From NCBI GenBank assembly GCA_002746275.1, contig NVWR01000002.1:194179-208880 (forward strand): DNA of 14,702 nt. Reading direction: 5' to 3'. The notes beneath the pieces are model-generated. The model made no database searches and had not been told where the DNA came from. It saw only the letters and a program-made list of their open reading frames with translations. Positions 6,417 to 13,301 of the stretch are shown piece after piece. Position 1 is the first letter of the stretch. The number at the start of each line of letters is the position of its first letter. This stretch comes from Rhodobiaceae bacterium (GTDB lineage Bacteria; Pseudomonadota; Alphaproteobacteria; Parvibaculales; Parvibaculaceae). A program made the position numbers and the translations under genes.

Positions 6417-7586
6417 ATGGGCACGCGGTACACACCTAAAGAGATGATCGCAAAGCTCATCGGCTTCGACACGGTTTCCCGAAACTCCAATCTCAAGCTG
6501 ATCCACTTTGTGGAAGACTATCTGGATGGCTGGGGCGTGCCCCATTCCCGCGTTGAGAATGAAGACGGGACGAAAGCAAATCTTTTGGCCACGCTTGGTC
6601 CCCGCGATGTTGCAGGCGGCATTGTTCTGTCCGGGCACACCGATGTGGTTCCTGTCGATGGGCAAGAGTGGACGGGCGACCCGTTCACGCTGAGCGAGCG
6701 CGACGGCAAACTGTTTGGCCGCGGCACATGCGACATGAAGAGCTTTTTTGCCATTGCATTGGCTCTGGTCCCCGACTTTCTCGCACGCGAGCTCGCCGTC
6801 CCGATCCACTTTGCTCTGTCTTACGATGAAGAGATTGGTTGTCTGGGCGTGCGGCCCCTCATCGATCAGGCGATCCGTCACCTGCCCCGGCCCCAAATTG
6901 TGATTGTGGGAGAACCAACCGACATGGCCGTTGTGAATGCCCACAAGAGCATTCATGCGTTCCGTACCCACATTACCGGGCTCGAGGCTCATTCCAGCGC
7001 CCCGCATGAAGGTGTCAACGCGGTGGTGATGGCAGCCGAACTTATCCATTTTATCGCCTCCATCGGGGAGGATATGAAAGCGAAGGGAGACCCGACGGGT
7101 CGCTTCACACCGCCCTATACAAGCGTCCATGTGGGACCAATTACGGGCGGCACGGCGCTGAACATCATCCCAAAAGACTGCTCCTTCGAATGGGAGTTCC
7201 GTTCTCTCCCCGGGCAGGATGCGGACGAAATCATTGATCGCGTGGCGGGATTTGCCAAAACACAGCTGCTTCCCAAAATGCATGACGTCTCTCCCGATAC
7301 GGGCATTGAAACCGTTGCCAACGCCCACGTCCCGTCCCTTGTTCCAGACGACGGGTCGCCCGGCGAAACGCTGGTGCTGATGCTGGCAGAACAAAATGCC
7401 ACCCAGGCCGTGTCATACGGCACAGAGGCCGGGCTGTTTCAGCTCGCGGACATCCCCTCCGTGATCTGTGGGCCTGGCAGTATCTTGCAGGCGCACAAGC
7501 CAGATGAATATGTGACGATCGCGCAGGTTGATGCCTGCGAACGCTTTATGCGCCGCCTGATCGACCATGTGCACGGGCAGGCTTGA
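6417..7586 (+). CDS. argE: Acetylornithine deacetylase (M20 family)
   Basis: ArgE hydrolyses N2-acetyl-L-ornithine to ornithine and acetate, the step before ArgF. The 389-residue protein shows the dinuclear-zinc M20 motifs in order: SGHTDVVPVDGQEW (His74, Asp76), GRGTCDMKSF (Asp106), SYDEEIGCLG (Glu138, Glu139), VGEPTDM (Glu166), and the late histidine in CGPGSILQAHKPDEY. HSSAPHEGVNAV marks the lid domain. The pattern fits ArgE better than succinyl-diaminopimelate desuccinylase, though confusion within M20 is possible. argD and argF nearby support the call. AAGGAAG (6404-6410) lies six bases before the ATG. The gene ends seven bases from the convergent lipoprotein gene, and no terminator hairpin is visible between them. 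Confidence 0.93.
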   Translation: MGTRYTPKEMIAKLIGFDTVSRNSNLKLIHFVEDYLDGWGVPHSRVENEDGTKANLLATLGPRDVAGGIVLSGHTDVVPVDGQEWTGDPFTLSERDGKLFGRGTCDMKSFFAIALALVPDFLARELAVPIHFALSYDEEIGCLGVRPLIDQAIRHLPRPQIVIVGEPTDMAVVNAHKSIHAFRTHITGLEAHSSAPHEGVNAVVMAAELIHFIASIGEDMKAKGDPTGRFTPPYTSVHVGPITGGTALNIIPKDCSFEWEFRSLPGQDADEIIDRVAGFAKTQLLPKMHDVSPDTGIETVANAHVPSLVPDDGSPGETLVLMLAEQNATQAVSYGTEAGLFQLADIPSVICGPGSILQAHKPDEYVTIAQVDACERFMRRLIDHVHGQA

Positions 7587-7593
7587 GAGATTT

Positions 7594-8196
7594 CTAACGG
7601 ACGATGAGGTAGCCTAGTGAGCGCTCAACCTCTGCGGTCAGCGCCCGGTCAAATTCTTCTGCTAATTTTTCTACTACGCGAAAATAAGCAAGATCACGCT
7701 CGTTCAACGTGGCGCTTTCCAACACCTCGACACTCGCCTGCGCCACTATTTCAACGGAATGCGATGCCGCTGGGGGTCCAATGTCGACATGGTCGAAAGT
7801 AGCCCGGATGATCCCGGCAAGCCGCAGATCGGGCTCGTCATTGAACAGGCCCAGAAAACCCTGCGCTGTTTCCAGCGGCTCCTCAAGGACCGCGGCCTCG
7901 GAAATAATCAGTGTCACCAGGCCACGCGCCCCAACTGTCTCAATGCGCTCTGCTGCCCAGCGTCGGACGACTGATGCGGGGGTGAGCCGGTGCAGATGTT
8001 CAACATGGGGGGACGTGAGTGTTGACTGGTATTGGTCAACCACCTCCACCGCTGCAACCTGGAGAACGATGGGCTGGCGATGCTGGAACGTAATCTCAAT
8101 GTCAGCGGGAGGTGTCGGAGGGGTTGAGCTGCAAGCTGCAACACTGATCAAAACAAATCCAATGATACCTGTGCTTATACCGCGCACGGCGATCAT
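7594..8196 (-). CDS. Hypothetical lipoprotein coupled to hslO
   Basis: This 200-residue protein starts with a short basic segment, a hydrophobic stretch (GIIGFVLIS) and the lipobox V-A-A-C with the lipidated Cys22. Serine at +2 rather than aspartate suggests sorting to the outer membrane. A proline-rich linker (TPPTPPADIE) follows, then a mixed alpha/beta domain with no motif I recognise; the C-terminal helix region (RDLAYFRVVEKLAEEFDRALTAEVERSL) is amphipathic. The ATG overlaps the hslO stop codon as ATGA (8193-8196), so translation is probably coupled to Hsp33. It is the last gene of the argD-argF-hslO run. I do not recognise a function. The coding call is secure from the lipoprotein signal and position. 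Confidence 0.85.
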   Translation of the reverse strand: MIAVRGISTGIIGFVLISVAACSSTPPTPPADIEITFQHRQPIVLQVAAVEVVDQYQSTLTSPHVEHLHRLTPASVVRRWAAERIETVGARGLVTLIISEAAVLEEPLETAQGFLGLFNDEPDLRLAGIIRATFDHVDIGPPAASHSVEIVAQASVEVLESATLNERDLAYFRVVEKLAEEFDRALTAEVERSLGYLIVR

Positions 8197-9176
8197 CCTC
8201 TCAGGTCTGCGGGGTCAAACTCATACATCTGTGCACAAAATTCGCACTTGGTTTCAATGTGGCCATCTACCGTCATGTGGTCCAAGTCCCCTTCGTCAAA
8301 GGTACGTAACACGCCTTCGATCCGGTCCCGAGAACACCGGCAACCAAAGGCGACGCTATGGGGAGTGTAAACCCGGACGCCGTCTTCATGATAGAGACGA
8401 TAGAGAAGGCGGTCGGCGCCAAGTTCTGGATCCATCAACTCTGCATCGGTCAGCGTTCCCAGCAGGATCGTTGCGTGCTCCCAACCCCGTTCTGCATCGG
8501 AGAGAGAGCGTTCATCTTCCGGCTCGCGAAATCCAGTCAGTCCGCCCTCTTCCGGCAGGTGCTGGATCATGATCGCGCCTGCACGCCAGCTGACACTCAT
8601 CTCACCGTCGTCGTCACGCTCATAGAGCGGGCCAACCGCCAAATGGACCCGTGTTGCGATCTGCTCTGACTGGGCAAAATACTCATGAGCGGCGTCCGTC
8701 AGTCCCCCCGCACCCAACTGGACGATGCCTTGATAACGATCCATGTCCGCACCCTGGTCGATGGTGAGAGCGAGATATCCCTTCCCCATCAGATCGGCCG
8801 GGCTTTCAAGACCTGCTTCCATCGCCGCGATCACGGCATCCCGATTGATGTGAGCGTAGCCGCGTAATTTTCCCGGGCTATCAAAATCGGCGACCAGCAT
8901 CGAGAGCGGTCCATCAGATTTGGTCTGCAGCGTCAGGCGGCCTTCAAATTTGAGAGCGGTGCCCAGAAGAGCAACGAGGGTGAGCGCCTCCCCCAGCAAG
9001 ATAGCCACTGGCTCTGGATAGTCATGGCGCGTCATCACCTCGTTCACCAGTGTCGACAGGCGCGTGATCCGACCTCGCACGCCAATGCCTTCAACCTGAA
9101 AGGGAAGCACCATGTCGTCCAAAGGAAGCAGTTCAGTGATAGGCGATTGATCCTGATTGGTCACGCAAGGCACCAT
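8193..9176 (-). CDS. hslO: Hsp33 redox-regulated holdase chaperone
   Basis: Hsp33 is a cytoplasmic chaperone kept inactive by zinc and switched on by oxidative unfolding. In this 327-residue protein the zinc/redox switch is intact: GCRCSRDR gives C279-x-C281 and KCEFCAQMY gives C311-x-x-C314. The N-terminal core is typical ([43 protein letters not shown]). The start is uncertain. The ATG at 9176 overlaps the end of argF by 16 bases and has no ribosome site. A GTG at 9164 overlaps the argF TGA as GTGA and would remove four residues. The ATG at codon 22, just before LPFQVEG, would still keep the core. In every case translation probably depends on coupling to argF. The lipoprotein gene follows with a four-base overlap. 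Confidence 0.95.
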   Translation of the reverse strand: MVPCVTNQDQSPITELLPLDDMVLPFQVEGIGVRGRITRLSTLVNEVMTRHDYPEPVAILLGEALTLVALLGTALKFEGRLTLQTKSDGPLSMLVADFDSPGKLRGYAHINRDAVIAAMEAGLESPADLMGKGYLALTIDQGADMDRYQGIVQLGAGGLTDAAHEYFAQSEQIATRVHLAVGPLYERDDDGEMSVSWRAGAIMIQHLPEEGGLTGFREPEDERSLSDAERGWEHATILLGTLTDAELMDPELGADRLLYRLYHEDGVRVYTPHSVAFGCRCSRDRIEGVLRTFDEGDLDHMTVDGHIETKCEFCAQMYEFDPADLRG

Positions 9177-10096
9177 GTCAGAATACTTTTTTGCGCGTGC
9201 AGGCGATTTTCAGCACCGTCGAAGACAACTGATTGCGGACCGTCGATCACGGCAGCCGTCACTTCTTCGCCCCGATGAGCTGGCAGGCAATGCATAAAAA
9301 TTGCCTCCTCATGCGCTTCCGACATCAAGCGTTCATCCACCTGATACGGTGCCAGAAGATTATGCCGGGAAGCCACCACATCCTCGGCGTCGCCCATCGA
9401 CACCCATGTATCGGCAACCACGCAGTCAACACCCGCCACTGCTTCGTGAGGGTCTGTTGTGAATTTTACGCGCGCCTTCTCAGCCTTCGCCCAGGAGTCG
9501 AATTCAGGTTCGACAGAGAGTTCCGGCGGACACGCAACACGCAGATCGAAATCAAATTGCGCTGCAGCATGTATCCAGGACGCGGCGACATTGTTGCCAT
9601 CGCCTGACCAAGCGACTGCGCGGTCCTTGATCGGTCCTTTGTGCTCTTCGAAAGTCAGCACATCAGCCATCAACTGGCACGGGTGGCTTTTATCCGTCAG
9701 CCCGTTGATCACCGGAACGGTTGCATATTCCGCCAATTCCAGAAGTTTGTCGTGGCTGGTGGTGCGGATCATGATCGCGTCCACATAGCGCGACAGAACG
9801 CGCGCGGTATCGGCCACGGATTCACCGCGCCCCAGCTGCATTTCAGCCCCGTTCAACATGAGGGTTTCGCCACCCAATTGACGCATCGCCACATCAAAAG
9901 ACACGCGCGTCCGGGTCGACGGTTTTTCGAAAATCATCGCCAGCACTCGGCCTTCAAGCGGCCGGTCCTGATCGACAATTCCTTTTGGCTGCCCTGCACG
10001 GGCCTCCTTGCGGGCCCGCGCATCATCAATAATGGATCGCAGGCTTTGCTTGTCGACGGTATTCAGGTCGAGAAAATGTTTCGGCGCGTCGGTCAT
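9161..10096 (-). CDS. argF: Ornithine carbamoyltransferase
   Basis: ArgF makes citrulline from ornithine and carbamoyl phosphate. I start it at the ATG at 10096 (311 residues, the usual length). That ATG has a strong AGGAGGG ribosome site six bases upstream and overlaps the argD stop as ATGA; the frame is open to 10141, but those residues fall inside argD. Carbamoyl-phosphate binding motif STRTR is at 60-64, HPCQLMADV at 138-146, the ornithine-loop DTWVSMG at 229-235, and [11 protein letters not shown], with the mobile cysteine, at 269-279. These distinguish it from aspartate carbamoyltransferase. It sits between argD and hslO in an overlapping operon. Confidence 0.96.
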   Translation of the reverse strand: MTDAPKHFLDLNTVDKQSLRSIIDDARARKEARAGQPKGIVDQDRPLEGRVLAMIFEKPSTRTRVSFDVAMRQLGGETLMLNGAEMQLGRGESVADTARVLSRYVDAIMIRTTSHDKLLELAEYATVPVINGLTDKSHPCQLMADVLTFEEHKGPIKDRAVAWSGDGNNVAASWIHAAAQFDFDLRVACPPELSVEPEFDSWAKAEKARVKFTTDPHEAVAGVDCVVADTWVSMGDAEDVVASRHNLLAPYQVDERLMSEAHEEAIFMHCLPAHRGEEVTAAVIDGPQSVVFDGAENRLHAQKSILTWCLA

Positions 10097-11292
10097 TTTG
10101 CGCCCTCCTTTGCCTTTTTGTCGGCTCGAATAGCTGCACACGCAGCACTGATCGCTTCAACCGCCTGATTGATGTGGGTATCGTCAACAATCAGCGGTGG
10201 CAGCAGACGCACAACGTTATCGCCAGCGCCAATGACCAGCACCTTCTGGGCAGCCATTGCGGCCACGAGGTCGGTATTTGTGATTTTGCACCTCAGGCCC
10301 AACATCAGGCCTTCGCCGCGAACGCTTTCGAGAATGTCACTGTTTTCGTCGGCCAGCATGGCGAGCTTCTGTTTCAGGTGCAGACCCTTTTCGCGAACAC
10401 GCTCCAAAAAACCATCTTCCAGCACAATATCCAGCACGCCATTGGCGACAGCCATGGCCAGCGGATTGCCGCCGAACGTTGAGCCGTGGGTTCCGGGTGT
10501 CATGCCTTTGGCGGCCTCTTCTGTCGCCAGACACGCCCCGACTGGAAAACCACCGCCCAGCCCTTTGGCTGAGGCCAGAATATCCGGCGTCACACCCGCC
10601 AGCTCATGGGCAAAGAGATGCCCCGTGCGGCCAATGCCGGTTTGCACTTCATCAAGTACAAGCAGAATGCCTGCTTCGTCGCAAATCTCCCGGATGGCCC
10701 GCAAGGAAGTCAGCTCCCAAGGACGGATGCCACCTTCGCCTTCGATGGGCTCCAGCAGGACGCCTGCTGTGTTTGGCCCAATCGCCTCTTTCAGGGCTTT
10801 CAGGTCCCCCATAGGCACCTGGACAAAACCCGGCATGCGCCGTCCGAAGCCTTCCAGGTATTTCTCCTGTCCGCCTGCAGAAATGGTTGCCAAGGTCCGA
10901 CCGTGGAAAGCGCCATCGAACGTGATCAGTTCGTCGCGTTCTGGCGCGCCATTGGCGGCGTGATATTTCCGCGCCATCTTGATGGCGCACTCCACTGCTT
11001 CTGCGCCCGAATTGGTGAAAAATACGGTGTCGGCAAAGCTTGCCTCCACGAGCCGCTCCGCCAGGCGCTGCTGGCCCGGGATGCGATACAGGTTCGAGGT
11101 ATGCCAGAGCTTGGCGGCCTGCGTGCTCAACACCTCAATAAGGTGGGGGTGGGCATGGCCAAGTGAGACCACAGCGACGCCTGCCCCGAAGTCGAGGTAG
11201 CGCTCGCCCGTGGGCGTCAAAAGATAGGGTCCTTCGCCGCTCTCAAATTCGAGATCGGCCCGACCATAGGCCGGCAATACAGGTGTGATCAT
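10093..11292 (-). CDS. argD: Acetylornithine aminotransferase
   Basis: ArgD is a class III PLP aminotransferase that interconverts N-acetylglutamate semialdehyde and N2-acetylornithine. Some members also serve lysine synthesis as DapC. I place the start at the ATG at 11292 (399 residues), preceded by GGGAG at about seven bases. A TTG at 11313 in the same frame would add seven residues but lies next to the leader hairpin. Visible motifs include [12 protein letters not shown], the phosphate-binding [24 protein letters not shown], the PLP-ring Asp214 in [14 protein letters not shown], the PLP lysine Lys243 in [10 protein letters not shown], and [11 protein letters not shown]. It is the first gene of the argD-argF-hslO-lipoprotein operon, with a predicted promoter and hairpin upstream. 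Confidence 0.95.
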   Translation of the reverse strand: MITPVLPAYGRADLEFESGEGPYLLTPTGERYLDFGAGVAVVSLGHAHPHLIEVLSTQAAKLWHTSNLYRIPGQQRLAERLVEASFADTVFFTNSGAEAVECAIKMARKYHAANGAPERDELITFDGAFHGRTLATISAGGQEKYLEGFGRRMPGFVQVPMGDLKALKEAIGPNTAGVLLEPIEGEGGIRPWELTSLRAIREICDEAGILLVLDEVQTGIGRTGHLFAHELAGVTPDILASAKGLGGGFPVGACLATEEAAKGMTPGTHGSTFGGNPLAMAVANGVLDIVLEDGFLERVREKGLHLKQKLAMLADENSDILESVRGEGLMLGLRCKITNTDLVAAMAAQKVLVIGAGDNVVRLLPPLIVDDTHINQAVEAISAACAAIRADKKAKEGAK

Positions 11293-11315
11293 CGGTTCGC
11301 TCCCGAACGCCAACG

Positions 11316-11341
11316 AAAAAAGCCGCCTGATACCGGCGGCT
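11316..11341 (-). terminator. Terminator-like hairpin in the argD leader
   Basis: Read on the minus strand, AGCCGCC (11341-11335) pairs perfectly with GGCGGCT (11327-11321) around a seven-base loop, and the T-run TTTTT (11320-11316) follows directly. It lies 23 bases before the argD ATG and downstream of the predicted argD promoter, leaving no room for another promoter after it. It may be an attenuator for argD, or a terminator for the upstream permease that argD transcripts must read through. The plus-strand reading has no T-run. Confidence 0.7.
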
Positions 11342-11357
11342 GCGTGAGAAGCGCCGG

Positions 11358-11386
11358 AGTATCCGTATTTCAGGGTGCTTTGTCAA
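11358..11386 (-). promoter_or_regulatory. Predicted argD operon promoter
   Basis: The minus strand carries a perfect -35 box TTGACA (11386-11381), a 17-base spacer and GATACT (11363-11358), four of six matches to the -10 consensus. Transcription would start near 11351, about ten bases before the leader hairpin and about 60 bases before the ATG. This is the best-matching promoter I found in the window. Confidence 0.65.
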
Positions 11387-11402
11387 TTGGCAACGCAATG
11401 AT

Positions 11403-11423
11403 GTCACTTGAAATTCATGTGAC
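11403..11423. promoter_or_regulatory. Near-perfect 21-bp palindrome, candidate operator upstream of argD
   Basis: The left half GTCACTTGAA and the right half TTCATGTGAC flank a central A. They are inverted copies of each other with one mismatched pair at the sixth position. The centre is about 62 bases upstream of the predicted argD transcript start, a typical activator position. A hairpin in RNA would need a one-base loop, so a protein-bound DNA site is the better reading. The half-sites do not match CRP, FNR or the E. coli ArgR box. The regulator is unknown. Confidence 0.5.
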
Positions 11424-11458
11424 CAATCAATGAGTTAGCTTATAGGTTCCGTGAGATA

Positions 11459-12268
11459 TCAGGCCTTGAGACGATAGCCTCGTCGCAGAACGAAGTCTGA
11501 GGCGATCCACAAGACCACATTACAGCCAATGATGACCCAGACGCCTGTCACGATCGACCCATCTGCCACCCCTGTGAAGGCGTAGCGGAACCCGTCGATC
11601 AGATAGAAGAAGGGATTGAACTGGGTGAAAATATAGGCGAATTCCGGCAATTGCTTGACCGAGTAGAAGGTGCCCGAGAGGAATGTGAGCGGTGTGATGA
11701 TGAAGTTGGTAATGGCCTGAAGGTGGTCAAATTTCTCGGACCACACGCCCGCCAGCATGCCGAGCAGAGCCAACATCAAAGACGCTCCGATGGAAAAGAA
11801 AAGAACCGCCCAGAGATGGGCAATGCCAAAGCCCACAAATGGCAGCATGCCGAGCGCGGTCACAAAGCCCACTAACACGCCACGTGTCACGCCAGCCATG
11901 GCAAAGCCAATGTTGAGTTCGCCCGCCGACAAAGGTGGCATCAGCACATCAACGATATTGCCTTGGATTTTGGAAATCATGATGGAGGACGAGGTGTTGG
12001 CAAAAGCGTTTTGCAACATGGTCATCATAATGAGGCCAGGTGCTAAAAATTCTGCAAACGGGATGCCGTTCACGTCTGGCCGCATGCGACCAAGGGCGAG
12101 AGAAAAAATCGCCAGGAACAGCAACGTCGTTATCACCGGGGCGAGAACTGTCTGGGTAATCACCTTGATGAACCGCCGCACCTCTTTGAGGTAGAGGGTC
12201 CACATGCCCAGCCAGTTGAACGAGCCGAAATGACGCGAGCCCTCAGGCAAAAAATTTTCCGTGCTCAT
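11459..12268 (-). CDS. ABC-2 type transporter permease
   Basis: This 269-residue inner-membrane protein has about six hydrophobic segments (roughly 37-59, 73-93, 118-147, 150-175, 186-203 and 238-259). It ends with the ABC-2 signature region NFIITPLTFLSGTFYSVKQLPEF and NPFFYLIDGFRYAFTG. It resembles the YadH/NodJ-like export permeases that pair with a separate ATPase. No ATP-binding subunit is present in the window. The cytoplasmic N-terminus carries WTLYLKEVRRF, an amphipathic coupling-type helix seen in this family. The ATG at 12268 has AGAGAGG about eight bases upstream. The exported substrate is unknown. It lies upstream of argD on the same strand, separated by 166 bases that contain the argD promoter and hairpin, so it is probably a separate transcription unit. 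Confidence 0.9.
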   Translation of the reverse strand: MSTENFLPEGSRHFGSFNWLGMWTLYLKEVRRFIKVITQTVLAPVITTLLFLAIFSLALGRMRPDVNGIPFAEFLAPGLIMMTMLQNAFANTSSSIMISKIQGNIVDVLMPPLSAGELNIGFAMAGVTRGVLVGFVTALGMLPFVGFGIAHLWAVLFFSIGASLMLALLGMLAGVWSEKFDHLQAITNFIITPLTFLSGTFYSVKQLPEFAYIFTQFNPFFYLIDGFRYAFTGVADGSIVTGVWVIIGCNVVLWIASDFVLRRGYRLKA

Positions 12269-12471
12269 GATTTAACCTCTCTGGGGATGCATATCTGAGG
12301 ACACATAACGAAGCACAGGTTACTCCGTCAGCCCCTCTTTCGCATCCTGCGCTTTCCAGCGCCTCTTTCATCGACGGCGACCGAACACCGCCCCCCGACG
12401 GGAAATAGGGGAGCGCGGCGTCATCTGCAATGTCTCCGGACCCGCTTTTTCGATGAAATGGCCAAAATACC
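12269..12471. other. Gene-free left part of the permease/gcrA divergent gap
   Basis: I find no convincing gene or RNA here. A short hairpin, GCGCT (12349-12353) with AGCGC (12358-12362), has a TTCC loop, or the GNRA-type GGAA loop if read on the minus strand. The permease promoter should lie here or slightly further right. One weak minus-strand candidate is TTGCAG with a 17-base spacer and TATTTC, inside about 12400-12440. I would not rely on it. Confidence 0.4.
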
Positions 12472-12480
12472 TGTGCATAA
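12472..12480 (-). promoter_or_regulatory. DnaA box 1 upstream of gcrA
   Basis: The plus strand reads TGTGCATAA, which is TTATGCACA on the minus strand. It fits the general DnaA box TTATNCACA at every position. It lies about 99 bases before the predicted gcrA transcript start. Confidence 0.6.
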
Positions 12481-12482
12481 CG

Positions 12483-12522
12483 CGTCAGAAGGCAAATTTC
12501 TTGTGGATAAGATGCTCTGACG
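12483..12522. repeat. Inverted repeat flanking DnaA box 2
   Basis: CGTCAGA (12483-12489) and TCTGACG (12516-12522) are perfect 7-bp inverted arms 26 bases apart, with the second DnaA box between them. They could be half-sites for another regulator or the base of a cruciform; the function is unknown. Confidence 0.45.
12502..12510 (-). promoter_or_regulatory. DnaA box 2 upstream of gcrA
   Basis: The plus strand reads TGTGGATAA, the exact complement of the strong DnaA box TTATCCACA. It is in the same orientation as box 1 and exactly 30 bp from it, close to three helical turns, so both boxes face the same side of the DNA. In Caulobacter, DnaA directly activates gcrA, which makes these boxes likely to be functional. 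Confidence 0.75.
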
Positions 12523-12523
12523 G

Positions 12524-12538
12524 TTAACCAAATCTTGC
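12524..12538 (+). promoter_or_regulatory. Imperfect CtrA-like site overlapping the gcrA -35 region
   Basis: TTAA (12524-12527), seven bases and TTGC (12535-12538) match six of the eight fixed positions of the CtrA consensus TTAA-N7-TTAA. The left half sits in the palindrome GGTTAACC. CtrA represses gcrA in Caulobacter, and a site over the -35 box would suit that, but this match is weak. Confidence 0.35.
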
Positions 12539-12564
12539 GTTCATGACGGCTTATTTTGTATATT
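12535..12564 (+). promoter_or_regulatory. Predicted gcrA promoter
   Basis: TTGCGT (12535-12540), an 18-base spacer and TATATT (12559-12564) form a moderate sigma-70-like promoter with a five-of-six -10 box. Transcription would start near 12571, giving a leader of about 133 bases before the gcrA ATG. The DnaA boxes lie just upstream, as expected for activation. Confidence 0.5.
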
Positions 12565-12600
12565 CACCTCATTCGCACACGACATCTAGTGAGAACTGGC

Positions 12601-12632
12601 CGCTGCCGTTAACTTTTTCTAACGGCACAGCG
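12601..12632 (+). promoter_or_regulatory. Stable hairpin in the gcrA leader
   Basis: GCCGTTA (12605-12611) pairs perfectly with TAACGGC (12620-12626) around an eight-base T-rich loop. After a two-base bulge on the right side, CGCT (12601-12604) pairs with AGCG (12629-12632). No T-run follows, so it is not a standard terminator. It may affect translation or stability of the gcrA mRNA. The loop arms also contain TTAA and CTAAC, which could be read as a poor CtrA site with a six-base spacer. Confidence 0.5.
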
Positions 12633-12703
12633 GAATTTCTCAAGGGGGCATGTCGAGACCGGCAGGGGCCAAAACCACTGCCATTTCAAGGGGATGACGA
12701 ACC

Positions 12704-13204
12704 ATGTGGACGGAAGACCGGGTTGAACTTCTGACGAAACTTTGGGCCGAAGGACTGAGCGCAAGCCAGGTTGCCAAGCAACTTGGTGGCGTGACCCGCA
12801 ATGCGGTGATCGGCAAAATTCACCGGCTGGGGCTTTCAGGACGAGCCACCACCAACCGGGCACCCCGTGCGCGGCCTGCAGCGCCTCGGGCAGCTTCGCC
12901 ACGGCCGCAGCAATCCGCGTCTCCGCGCCCGATTGAAGCCAAGACTTCGCCTTCAATGATTGAGCCAGAGCCTGAAATTCTGCTCCCCATTGAAATTGAG
13001 CCGGGCAAGCTCGCCACCGTGCTCACCCTCACCGAACAGACCTGCAAATGGCCAATCGGTGATCCAGGGACTGCTGGCTTTCACTTCTGCGGTCACAAAG
13101 CGGATGCGTCCATGCCTTATTGCGCGGCCCACGCGCGTCTTGCCTACCAACCTGTGCAGCCTCGGCGGCGCGCAGGCGGGCGGGCCAAAGGTTTTGGCAG
13201 CTGA
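12704..13204 (+). CDS. gcrA: GcrA-family cell-cycle transcription regulator
   Basis: GcrA is an alphaproteobacterial transcription factor that binds the sigma-70 subunit of RNA polymerase and prefers promoters carrying methylated GANTC. The 166-residue protein has the diagnostic N-terminal DNA-binding region MWTEDRVELLTKLWAEGLSASQVAKQLGG, followed by TRNAVIGKIHRLGL (to about residue 45). A Pro/Ala/Arg/Ser-rich linker (48-100) follows. The C-terminal sigma-interacting region has CKWPIGDP, FCGHK and YCAAHARLAYQP (Cys114, Cys129, Cys140, His143). AAGGGG (12688-12693) lies ten bases before the ATG, a long spacing. Another ATG, out of frame at 12694, begins a ten-codon frame that overlaps the start. 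DnaA boxes upstream fit the known cell-cycle circuit. I saw no GANTC in the gap upstream. Confidence 0.96.
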   Translation: MWTEDRVELLTKLWAEGLSASQVAKQLGGVTRNAVIGKIHRLGLSGRATTNRAPRARPAAPRAASPRPQQSASPRPIEAKTSPSMIEPEPEILLPIEIEPGKLATVLTLTEQTCKWPIGDPGTAGFHFCGHKADASMPYCAAHARLAYQPVQPRRRAGGRAKGFGS

Positions 13205-13230
13205 ACTTGGCTCACATACGTAATTGGAGA

Positions 13231-13255
13231 AACCGGCTTAGACAGCCGGTTTTTT
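13231..13255 (+). terminator. gcrA intrinsic terminator
   Basis: AACCGGCT (13231-13238) pairs perfectly with AGCCGGTT (13244-13251) around the loop TAGAC, with a run of six T (13250-13255). It starts 27 bases after the gcrA stop. On the minus strand the same stem is followed only by TTTCT, so it may also work, less strongly, for the convergent phoB. Confidence 0.85.
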
Positions 13256-13301
13256 CATGTCCGCGGGCCCGCCCATAGCCAGACAGTTTTGACGATCGAG
13301 T

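Noticed and set aside
6285..7394. A 369-codon minus-strand open frame opposite argE
   Set aside because: It lies entirely over trkH and argE, is rich in His, Arg and Cys, has no recognisable domain, and follows from codon bias of the real genes.
7709..8572. A 287-codon plus-strand open frame opposite the lipoprotein gene and hslO
   Set aside because: Its composition is dominated by Arg, Ser and Thr, it spans two well-supported genes on the other strand, and it shows no domain.
10169..10963. A 264-codon plus-strand open frame opposite argD
   Set aside because: Its low-complexity Ser/Pro/Arg composition is typical of an antisense shadow; argD is certain from its PLP motifs.
12472..12632. A replication origin, because of DnaA boxes and inverted repeats
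   Set aside because: There are only two boxes, no AT-rich unwinding region, and no dnaA, parAB or repABC gene nearby. Regulation of gcrA explains the boxes better.
12543..12734. A 63-codon frame in the gcrA leader
   Set aside because: Its ATG lies upstream of the predicted -10 box, it overlaps the gcrA start out of frame, and it has no ribosome site.
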